From positions 1-10,264 of the forward strand of contig CAAGNN010000095.1 in the NCBI GenBank assembly GCA_900771325.1: a DNA stretch of 10,264 bases, given 5' to 3'. A program made the translations under genes and the position numbers. Positions 1-7,023 of this stretch are shown piece after piece. This DNA is from Kiritimatiellia bacterium. Its GTDB lineage: Bacteria > Verrucomicrobiota > Kiritimatiellia > RFP12 > DVOR01. Every line of letters starts with the position of its first letter. Positions within the stretch are counted from its first letter, which is position 1. The notes under the pieces were generated by a model. That model searched no databases. It worked only from the letters and a program-made list of their open reading frames with translations, and was not told the DNA's origin.

Positions 1-90
1 CCCCGGGTTGACCCCCGACCCGCCCCGGGTTGACCCCCGACCCGCCCCGGGTTGACCCTCGACCCGCCCCGGGTTCGAGGTGGACCCGCC
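1..90. repeat. 22-bp tandem repeat array (family A), left end cut
   Basis: Copies of GACCCGCC begin at 17, 39, 61 and 83, an exact 22-bp period. The first units also carry CCCGGGTTGACCC. The third unit (61-82) diverges in its second half to GGTTCGAGGTG. Each unit holds a dyad, ACCCG-CCC-CGGGT (5-bp arms, 3-nt loop). The array runs off the window, so its true copy number is unknown. The last part (64-90) recurs inverted at 9871-9897. It lies just upstream of the dnaB promoter. Function unknown; a binding-site array, a structured intergenic repeat or a neutral satellite are all possible. Confidence 0.9.
64..90 (+). repeat. 27-bp perfect inverted repeat, left copy
   Basis: This 27-bp stretch, beginning CCGCCCCGGG and ending GGACCCGCC, is identical to the reverse complement of 9871-9897. 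The match breaks at 63 (C versus T) and 91 (T versus C). It belongs to repeat family A, so it is probably a dispersed intergenic repeat unit rather than the end of a mobile element. Confidence 0.9.
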
Positions 91-91
91 T

Positions 92-123
92 CGTGCGCGC
101 GTGCGCGCGCGTCCCTATATATA
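92..123. other. alternating purine-pyrimidine tract followed by TATATATA
   Basis: Positions 92-112 alternate pyrimidine and purine without a break for 21 nt, mostly CG/TG steps, a composition known to favour left-handed Z-DNA under negative supercoiling. Three C residues later comes TATATATA (116-123), an easily melted tract. Both lie between repeat family A and the dnaB promoter. A role in local supercoil sensing is inference only. Confidence 0.55.
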
Positions 124-169
124 CTCTAGGGTTGGCTCGAGATTGGTGTGCGCACGGCGGCGGGGGATG

Positions 170-178
170 TGCTATAAT
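170..178 (+). promoter_or_regulatory. extended -10 promoter of dnaB operon
   Basis: TGCTATAAT matches the extended -10 consensus TGnTATAAT exactly (TG at 170-171, TATAAT at 173-178). No good -35 hexamer lies 16-18 bp upstream, as is usual for extended -10 promoters. Transcription would start near 185, giving a leader of about 25 nt before the dnaB start. Because the promoter sits inside an upstream open extension of the reading frame, it supports 210 as the dnaB start. Confidence 0.75.
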
Positions 179-209
179 GCGACTCCATTTTCTTTTTGGA
201 GCAGGTGTT

Positions 210-1721
210 ATGGCAGCGGGAAAGCGGAAGGCAAAACAACCCGAGGCGGCGAGCGGTGCAGATCGCGCGCTGGAGGCGCCTTTGGCACGGCGGGTGCCGC
301 AGTCGATTGAGGCGGAGCGGGCGCTCTTGGGGGCGATTTTGATTGACAGCGCGCGCGTGTTGGAGTTGTGCGCGGCCAAGCGGGTGGTGCCGGAGGCCTT
401 TGTCGAGCCGGCGCATCGGTGTATCTACACGGCGATGATGCACCTCTCTTCGCGCGGGATGCCGGTGGACGCGGTGACGCTGGGGGAGTGTCTGCGGGGA
501 ATGCAGGAGGAGGCGGCGAGCGCGGTGGGGCTGGAGATGCTCTCGGAGTTGGTGATGTCGACGCCGACGAGCGCGCACGCGGGCTACTATATTGGCGTGG
601 TGATGGAGCAGTATCTGCGCCGGCAAATCTTGGGCGCGGCGCGGGAGATTGAGGAGCGGGTCTACGATCCGGCGCAGGGGGCGGACTATGTGCTGGGTGA
701 GGCCGAGCAGGCGATTTTGGCCATCGGCGAGGGGCGGACGCAGCAGGGCTCGACGGTGGATTGGAAGACCTCGGTGGGCGAAACGTTGGCGATGCTGACG
801 CGGCAGTTGGATTCGCCGGGGCAGCTTTCGGGGCTCTCGACGGGCTTCAAGGCGCTCGACGAGAAGACGCGCGGGATGCACAAGGGGGCGATGATTGTGC
901 TGGCGGCGCGTCCGGCGATGGGCAAGACCTCGCTGGCGATGAATGTGGCCGAGTGTGTGGCGCGCGGGCTGGACATTATGGGTCGGCCGATTAAGAGCGC
1001 CGATGGGCTGCGCCACAAGCACACGGTGTTGGTCTTTTCGCTGGAAATGCCGCAGGTGCAGTTGACCACACGTATGCTCTGCGGGATGGCGGAGGTGTCG
1101 GCGCGCGAGGTGGAGCGCGGGCAGTTCGTGAAGAAGGAGGTGGTGCTGCCGCGCCTCAATGCGGCGGCACGCGAACTGGCCGATACGCCCATTCTTTGCG
1201 ACGACCAGGGCGGGCTGGATGTGTTGGAACTGCGGGCGCGGGCACGGCATACCCACAAGAAGACCCCGCTCGACCTGATTGTGATTGACTACCTGCAGCT
1301 GCTGGGCTATCGCGAATACGCCGCGCAGGGGCAGCAGGTGATGGTCTCGAAGATCTCCGGCGAGATTAAGGCGATGGCCAAGGAGCTGAATGTGCCGGTG
1401 CTCGTGCTCTCGCAGCTCTCGCGCAATAGCGAGAACCGCAATGGCGACGAGCGGCCGAGGAACTCGGACTTGCGCGACTCGGGCGCCATCGAGCAGGACG
1501 CGGATATGATTTGGCTCCTGCGTCGCCCGAGTTATATGGGCTCGCGCGTGCCCGAGCACGACGACCGGCTGCTGGCGATTGTCGACGTCTCGAAGAACCG
1601 TAATGGCGCCACCGGCGAGGTGCGGTTGAACTTCGATGGCAGTATCACGCGCTTCAAGGACCGTATTGAGACGAACCCCGAGATGATGGGCGGGGATATG
1701 GAGCCAGTGGATACGCCCTAA
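210..1721 (+). CDS. dnaB: replicative DNA helicase DnaB
   Basis: A 503-aa protein, close to the usual length of the hexameric helicase that unwinds the replication fork 5'-3' on the lagging strand and loads with DnaC/DnaG partners. The N-terminal DnaB domain begins with the typical PQSIEAERALLGAIL. The RecA-like C-terminal domain has Walker A ARPAMGKTS (GKT at 238-240), catalytic Glu279 in FSLEMP, Walker B IVIDYLQLL (Asp360), the motif DLRDSGAIEQDAD, and the arginine-finger region KNRNGATGEVRLNF. The start at 210 is chosen because GGAG lies about 9 nt upstream and a promoter lies at 170-178; the frame stays open back to 30 but that part crosses the promoter and repeats. Between Walker A Lys and catalytic Glu there are 40 residue steps, against 26 in E. 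coli DnaB, so about 14 residues are inserted (around 254-268). No intein is seen. It is first in the operon, and codons favour G at the third position. Confidence 0.96.
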   Translation: MAAGKRKAKQPEAASGADRALEAPLARRVPQSIEAERALLGAILIDSARVLELCAAKRVVPEAFVEPAHRCIYTAMMHLSSRGMPVDAVTLGECLRGMQEEAASAVGLEMLSELVMSTPTSAHAGYYIGVVMEQYLRRQILGAAREIEERVYDPAQGADYVLGEAEQAILAIGEGRTQQGSTVDWKTSVGETLAMLTRQLDSPGQLSGLSTGFKALDEKTRGMHKGAMIVLAARPAMGKTSLAMNVAECVARGLDIMGRPIKSADGLRHKHTVLVFSLEMPQVQLTTRMLCGMAEVSAREVERGQFVKKEVVLPRLNAAARELADTPILCDDQGGLDVLELRARARHTHKKTPLDLIVIDYLQLLGYREYAAQGQQVMVSKISGEIKAMAKELNVPVLVLSQLSRNSENRNGDERPRNSDLRDSGAIEQDADMIWLLRRPSYMGSRVPEHDDRLLAIVDVSKNRNGATGEVRLNFDGSITRFKDRIETNPEMMGGDMEPVDTP

Positions 1722-1747
1722 GACTTTGGAAAAGAGAAGGACAGCGA

Positions 1748-4123
1748 ATGAAACGCATTGCTTCGTTTTTGGCCGTGGCCCTGCTAACGGGGGCGTTGTG
1801 GGCCGAGCGCGTCACCGTGCAGGATGTGCAGGTGCGCGCGAATGACAACTTCGGGGTGGATCCCTCGGCCGATGTGCGCCAGATTTGTTCCATCAAGCCC
1901 GGGTGGACCGCCGAGCAGGCCGACATCCAAGCGGCGATGAGCGCGGATGTGAAGGCGCTCTTGGCCAATCCGCTCTATGCGCGCGTGGATGTGGCAATCG
2001 GCCAGGATGAGCAGGGCGGCTGGGTGATTATCTACACCGTCGAACGCCGACCGCTCTTGGCCGAGGACCCGGTCATCGAGGGGCTCGATGGTGCCATTCG
2101 TCTGGGCAAGGCCGAGGAGGCCGTCAAGCTGACCTGGCACGACCGCATCGATGAATCGATTGCCGCAGCCGCCGCCGGGCGTTTGCGCGACAAGTTGGCC
2201 ACCGAGGGCTTCGTCGATGCCAAGGTGACCTTCGACCTGCGCTACGCCGACAAGCCCGGCTACGCCTTCCTCACCCTCTATGTCGAGCCCGGCACCGAGC
2301 GTAAGATCCGCGACTACGCCTTCGAGGGCAATACGGCCTTCGACCACGACACCCTCGCCACCTCCTTCGGCTGGCTCCCCATCTGGAACCCCCTCAGCTG
2401 GTTCCTGGATATGCCCCTAACCGATGAGAAGCTCGATGACGCCCGCGCCGCCGTCCTGGGCGTCTACACCGATGCCGGTTATTTGGACGCCGAAGTGGCC
2501 ACCCCCGACCTGCGCCAAATCCCCGGCAAGGCCCCCGGGCGCGTGGACGCGGTCTTCCAGGTCACCGAAGGCGAGCTTTACTCGGTGGGCACCGTGAAGG
2601 TCGAGGGCGCAACCATCTACCCCACCGCCGCGCTGGAGGCCGCTGCCGAGCAGGTGCTCGTTGAGCGCGGCCGGACGGCCACCGCCGCCACGCGCGCAGC
2701 CTTGCGCGAAGCCGTCGAGCTCTACTACGGCTCGCGCGGGTATGTCGATACCTACGCAGTGCCCACCGTGGTGCCGCGCATCGATGAGCCGGTTATCGAC
2801 ATCACCTACAAGCTCACCGAAGGCGTGCAGGTCAACATCCGTAACATCGAAATCCGCGGCAACGCCGTCACCCAAGACAAGGTCATCCGCCGCGAATTGG
2901 TGACCCAGCCGGGTGAAGGCTACGACCAGCGCCTGGTCAACCTCTCGCAGACGCGTATCCGCAACCTGGGCTACTTTGCCGAGGAGAGCGGCGTGACCGC
3001 CTACACCGTCAAGACCCCCAACGAGCACGAGCGCGACCTGGTCTTCGAGGTGCGCGAGGTGCCGACGATGGAGACGATGGTGGGTGTGAGCGTGAGCACG
3101 GTCGACAGCGTCTTCCTCCACGCGGGCGTTTCGCAGCCGAACTTTGACCTCTTCAACCCCGGCAACGGCTTCCGAGGCGGCGGCCAGCGTGCCAGCGCCC
3201 GCGCCGAAATCGGCTCGCGCCGTCAGACCGTCGACCTGAGCTGGACCCAGCCCTGGCTCTTCGATATGCCTCTCTCCTTTACCGTCAACCCCTACCGCAA
3301 GATGCGTTGGTTCGACGAGTATGACGAGATTCGCATGGGCGCGGCCTTCACCCTCTCCTGGAAGCCTCAGCCCATCGCCTCGCCCTTCGGCGACATCCAG
3401 CTCGACCGTATCGGCGTGCGCTACACCCTCGAGCAGGTCTCCTACGACGACGAGGAGCACGGCACCTGGTACACCGCCAACGGCGACAAGCCCTTCCGCT
3501 TCACCGACCTCGATGACGGCATCAACAGCAAGTTCCGCTTCTTCTGGAACGAAGAGCACCGCAACCGGCCCCTCTTCCCCACCGACGGCTGGAACAGCCA
3601 GGTCTACGTCGACCTCGGTGCCGGCGGGGACGCGAAGGACTACGGCTTCGGCTTCGTCTTCAACAAGTACACCCCCTTGTGGTGGGACCACGTGCTCCAG
3701 GCGCGGTTGCGCTTCGACACGGTGGAAGCCTACAGCGGCGACGTGCCCTTCTTCGATCGCTACTTCATCGGCGGTCTGCGCACCATCCGCGGCTTCGAGT
3801 TCCGCGACGGTGGCCCGAAGGCCTACCAGCGCCCCGGCCGGCGCGGCGACCACGTCTCCATCGGCGGTCAGACCCTCTGGTGCGCCACCTTGGAGTACAA
3901 CATTCCCATCAACAGCGTGCTCCGCTTCGCCGTCTTCTCCGACATCGGTTCGGTGGGCGAGGACTTTTGCGACCTGGGCGGCGACCTGCTCTGGTCGGTC
4001 GGCTGCGGTCTGCGCCTCGACCTGGCCAAGTTCCCGATTCGCCTCGATGTGGCCAAGCCCATCACCAACGACGACGACACCGAGGAAGAGGTCTTCTCCT
4101 TCTCCTTGGGCTACACCGATTGA
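1748..4123 (+). CDS. bamA: outer membrane protein assembly factor BamA (Omp85)
   Basis: A 791-aa protein, the usual BamA size, that inserts beta-barrel proteins into the outer membrane. It has a signal peptide (about residues 1-19, ending GALWA), then several POTRA domains. The last one (about 361-437, starting VNIRNIEIRGN and including LVNLSQTRIRNLGYF) is the best preserved. The barrel runs from about 440 to the end. The lid-lock motif of Omp85 proteins is present as IRGF (680-683) inside GGLRTIRGFEF. The C-terminus FSFSLGYTD aligns with the beta-signal of E. coli BamA but ends in Asp rather than an aromatic residue. A Trp-rich hydrophobic stretch, WLPIWNPLSWFLDMPL, interrupts the middle POTRA region; I cannot say what it contacts. 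A GAGAAGG ribosome-binding site lies 7 nt before the ATG, 26 nt after dnaB stops. BamA next to a Skp-like gene is a familiar pairing; dnaB upstream is not. Confidence 0.95.
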   Translation: MKRIASFLAVALLTGALWAERVTVQDVQVRANDNFGVDPSADVRQICSIKPGWTAEQADIQAAMSADVKALLANPLYARVDVAIGQDEQGGWVIIYTVERRPLLAEDPVIEGLDGAIRLGKAEEAVKLTWHDRIDESIAAAAAGRLRDKLATEGFVDAKVTFDLRYADKPGYAFLTLYVEPGTERKIRDYAFEGNTAFDHDTLATSFGWLPIWNPLSWFLDMPLTDEKLDDARAAVLGVYTDAGYLDAEVATPDLRQIPGKAPGRVDAVFQVTEGELYSVGTVKVEGATIYPTAALEAAAEQVLVERGRTATAATRAALREAVELYYGSRGYVDTYAVPTVVPRIDEPVIDITYKLTEGVQVNIRNIEIRGNAVTQDKVIRRELVTQPGEGYDQRLVNLSQTRIRNLGYFAEESGVTAYTVKTPNEHERDLVFEVREVPTMETMVGVSVSTVDSVFLHAGVSQPNFDLFNPGNGFRGGGQRASARAEIGSRRQTVDLSWTQPWLFDMPLSFTVNPYRKMRWFDEYDEIRMGAAFTLSWKPQPIASPFGDIQLDRIGVRYTLEQVSYDDEEHGTWYTANGDKPFRFTDLDDGINSKFRFFWNEEHRNRPLFPTDGWNSQVYVDLGAGGDAKDYGFGFVFNKYTPLWWDHVLQARLRFDTVEAYSGDVPFFDRYFIGGLRTIRGFEFRDGGPKAYQRPGRRGDHVSIGGQTLWCATLEYNIPINSVLRFAVFSDIGSVGEDFCDLGGDLLWSVGCGLRLDLAKFPIRLDVAKPITNDDDTEEEVFSFSLGYTD

Positions 4124-4146
4124 TTTCCAACCCAGAAAGGATTCCT

Positions 4147-4758
4147 ATGAAAACCCTGCTTTGCGCCTGTGCGCTTGGTTGCGCCCTGACCGCCGTAGCC
4201 GCCTCGGTCCCCTCCATCGTGGTGGTGGATATGGAGGCGATTATCGCCCATCACCCCAACACCCCCAGCGACAAGAAGCTGCTTGAGGATACGCTCGCCG
4301 AGTTCTCCCAGGAGCGCGATGCTCTGCGCGCGGCCATCAAGGCCAAGCAGGCCGACCTGGAAAAGCAGGTCCAGGAAGCCCAGAACCCAATGCTCGCCCC
4401 GGCCAAGGCCGACGAACTGCGCAAGGCCTGCGAAGCGAAGTTCCGTGAAATCCAGCGCGACACCGATGCCGCCGAGCAGAAGATGGCCGGCCGCTCCCGC
4501 GAACTCTCCGACCTGGAGGACCGCCTGCTCAAGCGCACCACCAAGGAAATCCAGGCCCACATCGCCGCCTACGCCAAGGAAAAGGGTTTCCAGGTGGTGC
4601 TCTATAAGAATATGGTCCCCTATGTCACCCCCGAGCGCGACATCACCGACCTCATCATCGTCCTCTGCGGCGGCAAGCCCGAGCCGAAGGACACCTCCAA
4701 GGGCGCCGACGAGCTCAAGCCCGCCGCCACGCTCGAAGATTCCCTCCCCGCCAAGTAA
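4147..4758 (+). CDS. periplasmic chaperone, Skp/OmpH family
   Basis: A 203-aa protein. Signal peptide of about 19 residues ending LTAVAA, then SIVVVDMEAI, which matches the first strand and 'VD' motif of Skp/OmpH proteins. A long charged helical stretch (about residues 45-150, rich in Lys, Glu, Gln and Ala) should form the coiled-coil arms. It is followed by EKGFQVVLYKNMVPYVTPERDITDLII, given here as separate known parts: the 'GFxxVLYK' strand and the 'DITDxII' closing helix typical of the family. Skp trimers hold unfolded outer-membrane proteins on the way to BamA, which is encoded directly upstream (23-nt gap). AGAAAGGA precedes the ATG. The tail after about 178 is polar and probably disordered. 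Cys at 6, 8 and 12 lies in the signal peptide, too early for a normal lipobox. Family assignment is strong; function rests on family knowledge and on its neighbour. Confidence 0.9.
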   Translation: MKTLLCACALGCALTAVAASVPSIVVVDMEAIIAHHPNTPSDKKLLEDTLAEFSQERDALRAAIKAKQADLEKQVQEAQNPMLAPAKADELRKACEAKFREIQRDTDAAEQKMAGRSRELSDLEDRLLKRTTKEIQAHIAAYAKEKGFQVVLYKNMVPYVTPERDITDLIIVLCGGKPEPKDTSKGADELKPAATLEDSLPAK

Positions 4759-4786
4759 GCCCCACACCCACTCCCAAGGAACCCCC

Positions 4787-5215
4787 ATGTCCCACGAACT
4801 CGAAGAAGGCCTGACGCTGCAGCTCGACTTCACCAAGATTGCCAAGGTCGCTGCCAACATCAAGGAAGAGAAGGACAACGTCATCCCCGTGGCCGTCCAG
4901 CACGCCGACACCAAGGAGGTCATCCTCGTGGCCTACACCAACCGCCAGGCGATGGAATTGACCTTCAAGACCCGCACCCTCACCCTCTGGTCCACCTCCC
5001 GCAACGTCCTCTGGGAGAAGGGCAAGACCTCCGGTGAGAGCTTTGAGGTCCTCGAGGCGCGCGTCAACTGCGAGCAGAACTCCCTGCTCTACATCGTCCG
5101 CCCGCGCCGCGGCAACATCTGCCACACCAAGAACAGCGCCGGCCACCCGCGTAACTGCTACTACCGCGCGGTCAACCTCGACGACGGCTCCACCCTCGTC
5201 AACCTCGACCCCTAA
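4787..5215 (+). CDS. hisI: phosphoribosyl-AMP cyclohydrolase HisI, variant metal site
   Basis: A 142-aa single-domain protein for the third step of histidine synthesis, opening the adenine ring of phosphoribosyl-AMP; the HisE pyrophosphohydrolase domain is absent. Family motifs are clear: VILVAYTNRQAM (about 45-56), TLWSTSRNVLWEKGKTSG (66-83) and CHT (112-114). The three zinc cysteines are kept as Cys95, Cys112 and Cys124. The magnesium-binding motif, normally DCDxD, reads NCEQN (94-98), so all three Asp are replaced by Asn, Glu and Asn. The second and third Cys are 12 residues apart instead of the common 7 (CHTKNSAGHPRNC). The rest is well conserved, so this reads as a subtype rather than decay; I recall similar NCEQNSLLY forms in PVC bacteria but cannot verify that here. 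AAGGA lies 6 nt before the ATG. No other his gene is in the window. Confidence 0.92.
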   Translation: MSHELEEGLTLQLDFTKIAKVAANIKEEKDNVIPVAVQHADTKEVILVAYTNRQAMELTFKTRTLTLWSTSRNVLWEKGKTSGESFEVLEARVNCEQNSLLYIVRPRRGNICHTKNSAGHPRNCYYRAVNLDDGSTLVNLDP

Positions 5216-5232
5216 CTGCAGCCGCGCCTCCC

Positions 5233-6987
5233 GTGCTGTCGGTCATCCTGCCGTTCCACAACGAAGGGCCTGAGCGCGCCGAGCGCAATCTCGGCGCGCT
5301 CTCGGCCTATCTCGCCACGCAAGGCTTAGACTTCCGCCTCATCCCCGTCGATGACGGCTCCACCGACGGCACGGCCCAGACCCTGCGCGCCTTCGCCGAA
5401 AGCCATCTCGCCTGCCGCCCCGTCCTCCTCCCCGAGAACCGCGGTAAAGGCGCCGCCCTCCTCGCCGGCCTCGCGGAGGTCGCGGGTGACTGGGTCCTCC
5501 TCCTCGATGGCGACTTCGACCTCGACCCGGCAATGCTCCCGCACTTCTTCGCCGAGGCCAAGCGCACCGGCGCGGACATCGTCGTCGGTAGCAAACGCCA
5601 CCCGCGCGCAGAAGTCCACTATCCCCTCCGCCGCCGCCTCCTCAGCGCCTGCTACCACGCCCTCACCCGCCGCGCCCTCCACCTCCCAGTCAGCGACACC
5701 CAAAGCGGGATGAAGCTCATCCGCACCGAGGTCCTCCGCTACGCCGCCGAGCGGATGCTCGTCAAAGCCTTCGCCTTCGACCTCGAGCTCCTCGTCGTGG
5801 CCCTCGGCGGCGGTTACCGCGTGGCCGAAGCCCCCGTGCGCATTGCCAACTTCGGCCACCGCTGGGGCTGCGTCTCCGCGCGCGTCCTCTGGCGGACCTT
5901 CATCGACACCCTTGCCATCCTCTACCGCGAGCGCGTCCTCCACTACTACGCTTCCCTCACGCCCCCGCCCCCCGCCGCCCCGGGCACCGACTCCCTTCCC
6001 GGCCCGCGCTTCAGCCTCATCGTCGCCTGCCCCGGCGACAGCGCTGTCCTCCGCCGCCTCATCGATGCCCTCCGCGCCCAAACCTACCGCAACTTCGAGG
6101 TCCTCTTCCTCCCCGACCACCTCCTCGTCCGCCCCGAAACCAACTACCGCTTCCGCATCCTCGCCACCGGCAGCGTCCGCCCCGCCCGCAAACGCAATAT
6201 GGGTGCCCTCGCCGCCGAAGGCGACATCCTCGTCTTCATCGACGACGACGCCTACCCCCGCGCCGATTGGCTTGCCAACGCCGCCGCCCGCCTCGCCGAC
6301 CCCGCCATCCACGCCCTCGGCGGCCCCGGCCTCACCCCGCCCGAAGACCCTCCCTTGGCCCAACTCTCCGGCATCGTCTTCGCCTCCCCCCTCGTCTCGG
6401 GCAACTTCCGCTACCGCTACTTCATCCAAGGCGCCCTCCGCCGCGTGGAAGACTTCCCCAGCTGCAACCTCTTCATCCGCCGCGCCGCCTTCGAAGCCAT
6501 CGGCGGTTTCCGCGAAAACTTCTGGCCCGGCGAAGACACCCTCCTCTGCGCCGACCTCCAGCGCCACGGCTACAGCCTCTGGTACGACCCGCGCGTCGTC
6601 GTCTACCACCACCGCCGCCCCCTCTTCGGCCCCCACCTCCGCCAAGTCGGCCGCTACGCCCTCCACCGCGGCTACTTTGCCCGCTGCATCGGCCTCAACT
6701 CCCGCCGCCTCTCCTACCACCTGCCCGCCCTCTTCGTCCTCGGCCTCCTCTTAGGCCTCCCCGCCGCCTGCCTCATCCCTCTCCTCGCGCTCCCCTACTG
6801 CGCCACCATCGCCCTCTACCTCACCCTCACCGCCGCCGACGCTCTCCTAGAAGCCCCCGCCCTCCGCGCTGTCCCCACCATCTGGGCCGGCATCATCCTC
6901 ACACACCTCTGGTACGGCCTACGCTTCCTCCAAGGCCTCCTCGCCCGCCAAATGCCCTGCGCCGTCCGCCCCTTCGACCACCGCTAA
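5233..6987 (+). CDS. bifunctional family-2 glycosyltransferase, two GT-A domains plus membrane segments
   Basis: A 584-aa protein with two fused GT2 domains. Domain 1 (about 1-215) resembles polyprenyl-phosphate sugar transferases of the DPM1/Alg5 type: LSVILPFHNE, PVDDGSTDG (39-46), LLLDGDFDLD with DGD at 92-94, and SDTQSGMKLIR (154-164). A Pro-rich linker (243-258) leads to domain 2 (about 259-485), with SLIVACPGDS, metal-binding DDD (337-339), a conserved CNLFIRRAAFEAIGGF acceptor-side motif and GED (433-435) as probable catalytic base. The C-terminus has about three hydrophobic helices (496-536 and 548-566), so the enzyme is probably membrane-bound with its active sites in the cytoplasm. 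Likely role: charging a lipid carrier with a sugar and adding another, in envelope polysaccharide or protein glycosylation; donor and acceptor are unknown. The start is GTG 17 nt after hisI, without a visible ribosome-binding site; it is chosen because the first beta strand begins immediately. Leu and Ala codons are almost all CTC and GCC, unlike dnaB. Confidence 0.88.
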   Translation: MLSVILPFHNEGPERAERNLGALSAYLATQGLDFRLIPVDDGSTDGTAQTLRAFAESHLACRPVLLPENRGKGAALLAGLAEVAGDWVLLLDGDFDLDPAMLPHFFAEAKRTGADIVVGSKRHPRAEVHYPLRRRLLSACYHALTRRALHLPVSDTQSGMKLIRTEVLRYAAERMLVKAFAFDLELLVVALGGGYRVAEAPVRIANFGHRWGCVSARVLWRTFIDTLAILYRERVLHYYASLTPPPPAAPGTDSLPGPRFSLIVACPGDSAVLRRLIDALRAQTYRNFEVLFLPDHLLVRPETNYRFRILATGSVRPARKRNMGALAAEGDILVFIDDDAYPRADWLANAAARLADPAIHALGGPGLTPPEDPPLAQLSGIVFASPLVSGNFRYRYFIQGALRRVEDFPSCNLFIRRAAFEAIGGFRENFWPGEDTLLCADLQRHGYSLWYDPRVVVYHHRRPLFGPHLRQVGRYALHRGYFARCIGLNSRRLSYHLPALFVLGLLLGLPAACLIPLLALPYCATIALYLTLTAADALLEAPALRAVPTIWAGIILTHLWYGLRFLQGLLARQMPCAVRPFDHR

Positions 6988-7023
6988 GCCCAAAAGGGTT
7001 GCGAGCATACTCACGACAACGAC

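Noticed and set aside
30..209. Longer N-terminus for dnaB (frame open back to 30)
   Set aside because: The extension crosses repeat family A and a perfect extended -10 promoter, has no ribosome-binding site, and is not like any DnaB N-terminus. The start at 210 has GGAG and the normal domain beginning.
126..1559. Long antisense reading frames opposite dnaB, bamA (2417-3853) and the glycosyltransferase (5326-6720)
   Set aside because: They are low-complexity mirror translations (His/Arg- or Gly/Ala/Glu-rich) expected opposite GC-rich genes; the + strand genes have clear families.
4147..4182. Lipoprotein signal in the Skp-like protein (Cys at 6, 8 and 12)
   Set aside because: The cysteines come too early for a normal hydrophobic region and the preceding residues do not fit a lipobox; a type I site at AVAA fits better.
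6988..7023. Bidirectional terminator between the convergent glycosyltransferase and methyltransferase genes
   Set aside because: Only a 3-bp CCC-AAAA-GGG pairing is visible, with no T run, so the stop of transcription here is unexplained rather than annotated.
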